From Brachypterus glaber (lineage: Eukaryota; Arthropoda; Insecta; Coleoptera; Kateretidae): a DNA stretch of 64,000 nucleotides. The DNA lies in the NCBI GenBank assembly GCA_958510825.1, contig OY294046.1:43753794-43817793 (forward strand), given 5' to 3'. This document shows, piece by piece, positions 57,744 to 64,000 of the stretch. The stretch's first letter is position 1. The number at the start of each line of letters is the position of its first letter. A model generated the notes under the pieces. The model searched no databases and was not told the origin of the DNA. It saw nothing but the letters and a program-made list of their open reading frames with translations. A program made the position numbers and the translations under genes.

Positions 57744-58622
57744 TGATCCAGTAACTTTAGGAATAAACAAAAAAAAAATGGCAACAGCGCAATTTTTTTG
57801 CGTTTGATTTTGAGGTCCAAGAGGAGCTTAAATCCGGAAATTAGTCACCCCATCCTTTGGGAAATTGCGCCATCTTGGATTTAAGGGGTGAATGTGGTTA
57901 TATCCCTAATTATGCTTCTAAGGATAAAAATGCATATTACCAATTTTGTTAAGGAGCTAATTTTCAACCATTTTTGTAAAGATCATTTATTTATTATATT
58001 AATAACGGGTACCCCTGCTGGCTTCGCTCGCTAAACCCCGGGTTTTTTCCTCTGTCAACTTTGACATTTATTGAGCCAAATTATTTATCGGACGATAAAC
58101 AGAAAACTTGTAGCTCTTGAAATTCTACAAGTTTTATATATTATGAACTTTCACAGGTTCTTTTCTACGGTCAAGGAGGGCGCAACTCTACTTTCAGCAA
58201 CCACTGTAAATGTACCAAAATTCATAATATATAAAACTTATAGAGAATTTCAAGAGCTACAAGTTTGCTCATAACCACTTTTATCATCCGATGGATAATT
58301 TGGCTGAATAATCGAAAAAACCAATTTCACCCCCAACATGCCCATTTTTGAATATTTATAACTCGATTTTTATTAATATATTAAAAAAATGATTCAAATA
58401 AAAATTGTTAAAAATTTCTTTCTTAACAAAATTGGTAATATGCATTTTTATCGTAAGATGCATATTTAGCGATATATATTAATCCAATATGGCGCAATTT
58501 CCCAAGGCGCGCCTAGGCGGTGGGGTGACTAATTTTCAGATTTCAGATTTTCAGAACACAAAAAGAACTGCGCTGATGCCATTTTTTTTCTTTGGGTAAT
58601 TTGGGATAAAGTTACTGGATCA
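57744..58622. mobile_element. Foldback element I, 879 bp
   Basis: TGATCCAGTAACTTTA opposes TAAAGTTACTGGATCA. Mirrored blocks continue inward: AATGGCAACAGCGCA/TGCGCTGATGCCATT, GGGAAATTGCGCCATCTTGG/CCAATATGGCGCAATTTCCC, TGCATATTACCAATTTTGTT/AACAAAATTGGTAATATGCA and, centrally, TTGTAGCTCTTGAAATTCT/GAGAATTTCAAGAGCTACAA. The 67-residue ORF 58071-58274 spans the central palindrome and is not a gene. Confidence 0.85.
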
Positions 58623-58624
58623 AT

Positions 58625-60235
58625 ATGCGTTTATTGAATCAAATCTATTTTTAACTTAAAGACGATCATATTAAATATAATATAATATTAAATTTTAATC
58701 CACTCATCTTTAGTGCATTAATTCCATTTGAAAACTGTTCCGGAGCCGTAGAAGTAGATATGATGTGTTGATGATATTTTTTAATCTTTTTATATACTGA
58801 ATCCAATTTAAAAGCGGATTTTTCCAAAATACCTTTTACATAATTGATAAATTTTTAATTTTTGTTTTTTTTTTTGTACAGTGATGTGCAAATTAGTTAA
58901 TATTAATGGAGAGAATTTTTGCAATGTTCAGTTTAGTGTTTTTGAATTTCCAACTAAATTCTTTACCTACTTTTATTGCTTTTAGCATTTTACAAAACCT
59001 GACATTAGTCAGTACAGAAATTCCTACTTCAATTTTGTAACGAACAATATTTAAAAATACATTTCCTTATGTTTAAATTTATACATAAAACTCAAACACA
59101 AATAATGTAACAAATCTTTTAAGTTGGTAAAAAAGAAAAATTAGAAGTATTTTTATACATACCCAAAGGAAATCGCTTTCAACAACTTTTTTGGTGATTT
59201 TTTCACTGAAAACTTTTTTCTCAGCACATAACAAATTGATATTCTTTTTATAAGTCAAACAAAGGCGAATTATTCAATTTTTTCTCTCTTATCAATAAAG
59301 TTTACACCGAGAAATGGGAAAATATATATAACATTAATAATAATATATAATATTTAATATGAATAATAATAGTTATTAAATAGATTATAATTATAATATT
59401 ATAATTAAATACCTGTGGTTATACCTATTTTTATTTATAGTAGAACACCTAAATATTTGTAATAAATATAATAAATTTTCCATCGTTAGTCATTTAGAAT
59501 AAATAGTTATTTTAATTAGGCTAATAAAATATAACCCCAAATATACATATGCATAGTATTCCCAAATAAATGACTATGAAATAAATTATAAATGGTAAAT
59601 TGATTAAAATTAATAAACAAATAATTAGTATATTCACCACAATGGAAAAATAAATATAAGTTAAATTTAATTAATCACAATTAAACATTTGTTTACCACA
59701 AATAGACAGTTTATTTTGGTTTTCCAGGGATAATTAAGGCAAATAGTTATTCATCTTTGTTACCAGTTTACTAATTATAAAGTTTATTACTATAGTAATA
59801 AACTGTATAATTACTACTATTAACAATGGTTATTGGCTCGAGACAATTAAAATAATATATTAAAAATATTTTAACCACCAATATACTATTTACAAAACTG
59901 AGTTTATTTCGGGAGTATAAACTGTTTCCTTGTCCCCTATTTTGTTATACATTTTAATTGTGATGAGTAAAATTATATTTGTCACAAATATATTTTTTCC
60001 CGGTTTAACAAATAAATGATAAGAATGTTTTAGCATATATAAAATGACCTCTGTGTTGAATAAAAATGATATGAAGCGTGCAAAGTTGATCTAAAAGTTT
60101 TTCTGATCTCGTGGGGAATGAGCTTCTTCCAGGAAACAAACCTGCAATACTAAAGATATACAATTTCAATTTTTCTGTCTGGAAATCTACTAAAATAGAC
60201 CCCAAAATATGTACAATCTTTGCAGGTTTAAACGT
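58625..60235. other. AT-rich DNA, no gene recognised
   Basis: No repeat border was recognised; 59290-59420 is a run of AATAAT/ATTATT words. The minus ORF 60005-60286 has no homology that I recognise. Confidence 0.5.
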
Positions 60236-60237
60236 AT

Positions 60238-60398
60238 AATAATAATATTTATTGCTTAAAAAACACATATATACATACAAGAACAAAATGCAATAAATAT
60301 GCTAATATGCACTTAAATAAACAAACAAATGCTTATATGTATGTGCAAATTTAAGACAAATTAAGAAATATACTAAGTAATAATGTTTAATGAATGTA
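60238..60398 (-). mobile_element. Possible short LINE 3' end
   Basis: ATAATAATAATATTTATTGC resembles the (TTA)n tail plus AATAAATA terminus of the LINE at 8684. No coding sequence remains. Confidence 0.3.
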
Positions 60399-60784
60399 GT
60401 CGTGTTACCTTAACTACCTCGTATCTCCAAAAATTCGATTTTCGGTTTTTTGCACTAATCAATTCTGTACGTGATTAGTAATGACCTAAACAAAGTCCTA
60501 ATTTAAAATTCCAATTGGTTTATAAGTTATGTGGAACTAATTATCTCGTATCTCCTTTACTACTTAAAATAATTAACTGTAACTACCTCGTATCTCCAAT
60601 ATTAGGCCTAGCAAACAAGGAATTTGCCGTAGGTGAAAATATCTAAGAAGATAAAACTTTGCATACTTAAGTATGTATTTGGATGCGGAAAATATATTGG
60701 TGAAGTAAAAAATGACCTACCACCCCTCCATCTCACCCCCAGTGGTGAAAAATATCCCTTTTATCGTTTATTTTCTTAAAATGT

Positions 60785-61200
60785 ATATAAAATTTATATC
60801 TAGGCGGTGGAGTTGGAATTTTCTTATCATCAGATTCACTTTCAGCAACCTCAAAAAGTCCAATATACCAATTTTTACGAAAACTACGCTTCGTCCCTCA
60901 GGGGGTGGAGTTAGATTTTTTTATTATCAGTTTCGCTTTCAGCAACCTAAAAAACCCCAATAAGCGAATTTTCACGAAAACTACCCCCCAACCCTCAGGG
61001 GGTGGAATTAGAAAAAATTTGTTTTCAGATTTAGTTTCGTGAACTCCAAAAACCCCTGTATCAATTTTTACGAAAATATTGAATAAATTTAAAAATATTT
61101 ACTCCCTCACCCCTGTGGGGGTGGAGTTAGAAAATTTTCCATTAGATTCAATTTCAGCAACCTTAAAAACGCCTATATGGCAATTTTCAAATTTTTGTAA
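60785..61200. repeat. Family D units inside element J, first group
   Basis: ACCAATTTTTACGAAAACTA (60868), GCGAATTTTCACGAAAACTA (60964), TCAATTTTTACGAAAATATT (61061) and GGCAATTTTC (61178), with CCCTCAGGGGGTGGAGTTAG between them; spacing ~97-117 bases, shorter than the 120 bases at 23.3 kb. Overlapping ORFs are not conserved. Confidence 0.78.
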
Positions 61201-61470
61201 AAAAAATGTTTTTTTCCCTCTTTGCCCCCCTTGCCGCACCCCAATGTTCATCAAAAACAATCTCGAGCGAGAACTTTTGGTAAAATACATGTATGCCAAA
61301 TTTCAAGTCTCTAGCTTAAAGCGTACTTAAGTTATCGTGCTTACAAGATTTCCCGGACAGACCGACCGATCGACCTACCGACCGATCAACTGACAATTTT
61401 TTTTTGCTCGAAATTCATTTATATTGATATAAAACGTCATAAAACTCAAAACCCCCAAAAAACAACTTTG
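61199..61470 (+). repeat. Family Dt block inside element J
   Basis: TTGCCGCACCCCAATGTTCA, AAACTTTTGG-like text, AGCTTAAAGCGTACTTAAGT, TATCGTGCTTACAAGATTTC, CCGGACAGACCGACCGATCG. It is the reverse of 23937-24115 relative to the neighbouring D units. Confidence 0.75.
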
Positions 61471-61539
61471 AAAATTTTTGCTCCAATACAAGGCTTCCCT
61501 AACTTTTGAAAATTTTCAAACTCGGAAAGCATTAATCAC

Positions 61540-61880
61540 CCCCTCCCCCTTAGGGTTGAGTTAGAAAAATTTATTTATCAGATTCACTTTTAGCAACAGC
61601 AATAACCCCTTTATTCACGAAAATTACCCCCGCCCCCAGGGGGAGGGTTTGGTACAATTTATTCCCCCCCCCCGGGGGTGGACTTTAAACTTTTTTATAA
61701 TGAGATTTAATTTTAGATACCTCATAAACCCCTATATACCAACTTTTACAAAAATAATGTAAACATTAAAATAATCACCCCCACGGGAGAAGTTAGAAAA
61801 AAAATTATCATCAGATTCAGTTAAAGCAACCTGAAAAACCCCAATATGCTATTTTTTACTAAAATATTGTAAATATTTTA
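61540..61880. repeat. Family D units inside element J, second group
   Basis: GTTGAGTTAGAAAAATTTAT, CCCCCAGGGGGAGGGT, CCCCCCCCCCGGGGGTGG and TATACCAACTTTTACAAAAA: degenerate D units after the Dt block. Confidence 0.7.
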
Positions 61881-62350
61881 AAATTACATGCCTTAAATAT
61901 TTCACAGTTTTTAATTGAGCAACCTCGTATCTCCAGTACAGGGTTACGACTTGGAAATAATAGGTACTGTAACTAACTCGTATCTCCATAATTCTAATTT
62001 TTGACTCACGTAACTAATAATTTTGCAATCTTTTATGCTTGAAGGGTCCACAAGAAATAACTACACTTATATTTGTCTATATTACAATAAAATAAATAAG
62101 AATTTTAAAGTTAACCGGTTTTTTGTGTCCCCTGAAAACCTGTGAATTTGGAGATACGAGGTAGTTCAGGTAACACGACGATATACTTAATAACACCTAA
62201 CTTAAAACACATTAATTAAAACTAGGACAATTAAAAAGATAGATAAATATTATTCAAGAGTACGGAACTCACAATTTATACATATACAAATATAAAGAAA
62301 ACATATAATAATTAAAATATAATACAGCAACAAATATATGTCAAAAACAA

Positions 62351-62475
62351 GCCGTGAAGATATGTAATGCTAAGTATTCCATTTTTTTCTATTCACAGTG
62401 AATACTTCCCCTGAAGGCGGCCTACAGTAAGCCTACAGTAAGTCTAGTAATATAAAAAAAAAACAAGTTTTTCTG
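62351..62475 (+). mobile_element. Family B head fragment
   Basis: GCCGTGAAGATATGTAATGC, TAAGTATTCCATTTTTTTCT, ATTCACAGTGAATAC: the B head with changes at the TA hotspot; the rest is missing. Confidence 0.7.
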
Positions 62476-62599
62476 AAAAAAATCAATTTGTTTTTTTGTC
62501 GAAAATTAGTGACTGGGTCACTAATACCGAATCCGATATTAAAAATTCAAAATCAAAATGACTCCTTTAATATGACGTCAAAAGTGACAAGGCTATATC

Positions 62600-62720
62600 C
62601 TCCTGAGACCCAGTGTCCATTTAAATCAAATCAAATCAAATTTATTAACCATATTAAACATTTACAATAATATTGATATTCAAGACCCGCCTAAACATAG
62701 TTTGTGTCCGGAGTCTTAAG
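62600..62720 (-). mobile_element. Possible LINE 3' end with (GATTT)n tail
   Basis: AAATCAAATCAAATCAAATT then TATTAACCATATTAAACATT, ACAATAATATTG; the pentanucleotide run and AT-rich 3' UTR resemble non-LTR element ends. No reverse transcriptase frame is adjacent. Confidence 0.35.
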
Positions 62721-63340
62721 TTTAACTTAAATGTGAACAATTTTGTAAGAGGTATAACAATAGTGGACATTGTTTTTTATCGTTTATTTTTCTTCCACCT
62801 GAATCTACAGCAGCGAGTCCGTCGGTACATCGTAGTAGACATGTATTTCAAGTAAATTGCGGCGGCGCAGCCAAATCCAAAACGTTACAGCTTGAAAATA
62901 TCAAAAAATATAAAAAATAATTTAAAGCGTATTAGCACCTTTCTTACCGCAAAACCAATGTTTTCCAATTTTTATCAAAAAAATCCAATAATTAAGGTCT
63001 CTAGTCTCAGGAGGATATGGCAAATGATTTCAGCGACCTCAAACATACTAATCATTAATTTTCGGCAACCTCAAAAACCCTAGGGTAACCATTTTCATAT
63101 TGTGTAATTTGTCAAAATTCTAACTAATTTATTATTCCATCAATCTATTTTCTAATCATCATACAGAGTGATATTGGTAGTGATATTGGTAGACAGTTTC
63201 GGACTGCTTCAGTACCAAGAGTCAACTCTGTACTCTGCAAAAGGAATATAGTCATTAGTTTGATGTAGACTTGTGCGCCATCTATTGCTAGATGTAGACA
63301 ACTACTCATACCTCTCCTAGTCTGTAGATTTTGAATGGTA
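62720..63340. other. Unassigned DNA
   Basis: GTCTCAGGAGGATAT at 63004-63018 is an exact inverse of ATATCCTCCTGAGAC at 62595-62609, so a ~420 bp inverted-repeat element may lie here. No gene. Confidence 0.4.
63275..63283 (-). promoter_or_regulatory. CTCF-like core (AGATGGCGC)
   Basis: The minus strand reads AGCAATAGATGGCGC, the same extended word as at 43656-43664. Confidence 0.3.
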
Positions 63341-63500
63341 TAGTAATTATTTTCACTATAGCCGAGCGTGTGGTTAGAAGTAGAATTAGTAATTAATAAT
63401 TAATAACACAGGCCCACAAAAAAAATTGTTTTGTGAGTCCTGGATTCCAATATGATATTCCTATGTATTTTTTCCCGCTGAAACTGAATCCGCAACCCGT

Positions 63501-64000
63501 TTAACCCCTACACGTCAGGATTTTGACATAACCTCAAAAAACACCCGAAAAACTACTGAAACCGCTAAAATCATCTATGCCATACCACTGTCACCCCGCT
63601 GCCCCCAAATTGCTAATTCTATAACCCTAGAACCCCCATAACCTCATAATACCATAGCCGCATAACCTCAAAATCCCTTAACCTCATTAAGTAGAAAAAT
63701 CTAGTTTGTGAAACAGAACAAATTTTTCAGTTTTTTTTTGTGGAACTTAGTCATAGGTAAGTAACTCTATAACCCCAAAATCCCCTAACACCATAACCTC
63801 AAAAAAGAAATATTATAAATAACCTCAAAATAACTTCACTTCGTAACCCCATATACTATATCCCCTTAATCCCGTTATCCTATTCTGTGGAGAAGTCCGG
63901 TTACTGAAATTTTAACCGCAAACCTCAGAAATGTGGAGTAAGTTTTTTATTGTTGATTTTTTCATAATAATCTCCAATGTTCTCGGAGGTAGCAGGATTT
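63501..64000. mobile_element. Possible left end of a TTAA element; ATAACCTC/ATAACCCC-rich tract
   Basis: TTAA at 63501-63504 is followed by CCCCTACACGTCAGG, similar to the CCCCTTCACAGTG end at 15725. The partner end would lie beyond the window. From 63526 on, CATAACCTCA, ATAACCCC, CATAACCTC and similar words recur irregularly to about 63860. Confidence 0.35.

Larger units (their letters stand above)
60399..62179. mobile_element. Element J, 1781 bp, with repeated CTCGTATCTCC words
   Basis: The ends GTCGTGTTACCTTAACTACC and GGTAGTTCAGGTAACACGAC form a ~36 bp inverted repeat that includes CTCGTATCTCCAAA. The word CTCGTATCTCC recurs inside at about 60543, 60588, 61924 and 61979, that is, near both ends, as expected of subterminal transposase sites. 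The middle is family D units and a Dt block. No transposase is present. The target duplication is unclear. Confidence 0.78.

Noticed and set aside
58071..58274. 67-residue ORF
   Set aside because: It spans the central palindrome of foldback I, so its two halves mirror each other at DNA level.
63526..63860. Telomere-like (CCTAA)n tract
   Set aside because: The recurring word is ATAACCTC/ATAACCCC with irregular spacing, not the insect telomere unit.

Overview
This window looks like a gene-poor, AT-rich stretch of an insect (or other arthropod) nuclear genome. I infer this from the very low GC content, the density of small non-autonomous DNA transposons with TA or TTAA target duplications, two families of tRNA-derived SINEs, 5'-truncated non-LTR retrotransposon ends, and long 4-5 bp microsatellites. 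No intact cellular protein gene could be supported. No operons, ribosome binding sites, CRISPR arrays or prokaryotic features are present. The species cannot be named from the sequence alone, and no repeat family is given a database name because none could be looked up.

Layout. 0-2.2 kb is one large TA-flanked foldback element carrying a SINE, a piece of repeat family B and a TTAA-flanked MITE. 3.6-6.1 kb is a recent ~1.15 kb tandem duplication plus hairpin-rich linker repeats. 6.3-8.0 kb holds a palindromic MITE, a 440 bp (TTTA)n array and a cluster of GGGATATCCC-like palindromes. 8.3-11.2 kb and 18.8-20.1 kb are nested transposons (families A, B, C and a LINE end). 13-17.3 kb contains small MITEs and a 1.5 kb TTAA element. 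20.8-26.2 kb has a 143 bp-arm hairpin, repeated TTGTGGGGACA words, a 120 bp minisatellite and a ~605 bp (TATGC)n array. 27-34 kb holds foldback elements, a (GA)n array, a near-perfect 49 bp hairpin and a LINE 3' end. 35.4-39 kb has a decayed LINE reverse transcriptase cut by a TTAA MITE, a SINE and another LINE tail. 40-50.2 kb is a run of nested A, E, F, Q and TTAA elements. 51.3-58.6 kb holds a SINE, B and A2 copies, a perfect 195 bp palindrome with hammerhead-like cores, and an 879 bp foldback. 60.4-62.2 kb is a 1.78 kb element with repeated CTCGTATCTCC words.

How it fits together. Nothing here works as a pathway. The useful information is the order of insertions. Family B is the oldest substrate: families A and C both inserted at the same TA within separate B copies, and an uninterrupted B copy supplies the empty site. 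Four TTAA-flanked elements are clearly delimited, two of them inside other repeats. The only protein-coding homology is reverse transcriptase of non-LTR elements (three loci on the minus strand plus weaker tails), all truncated or broken. Putative regulatory words (CTCF-like AGATGGCGC, and ACATAACCTCA) recur but are unproven.
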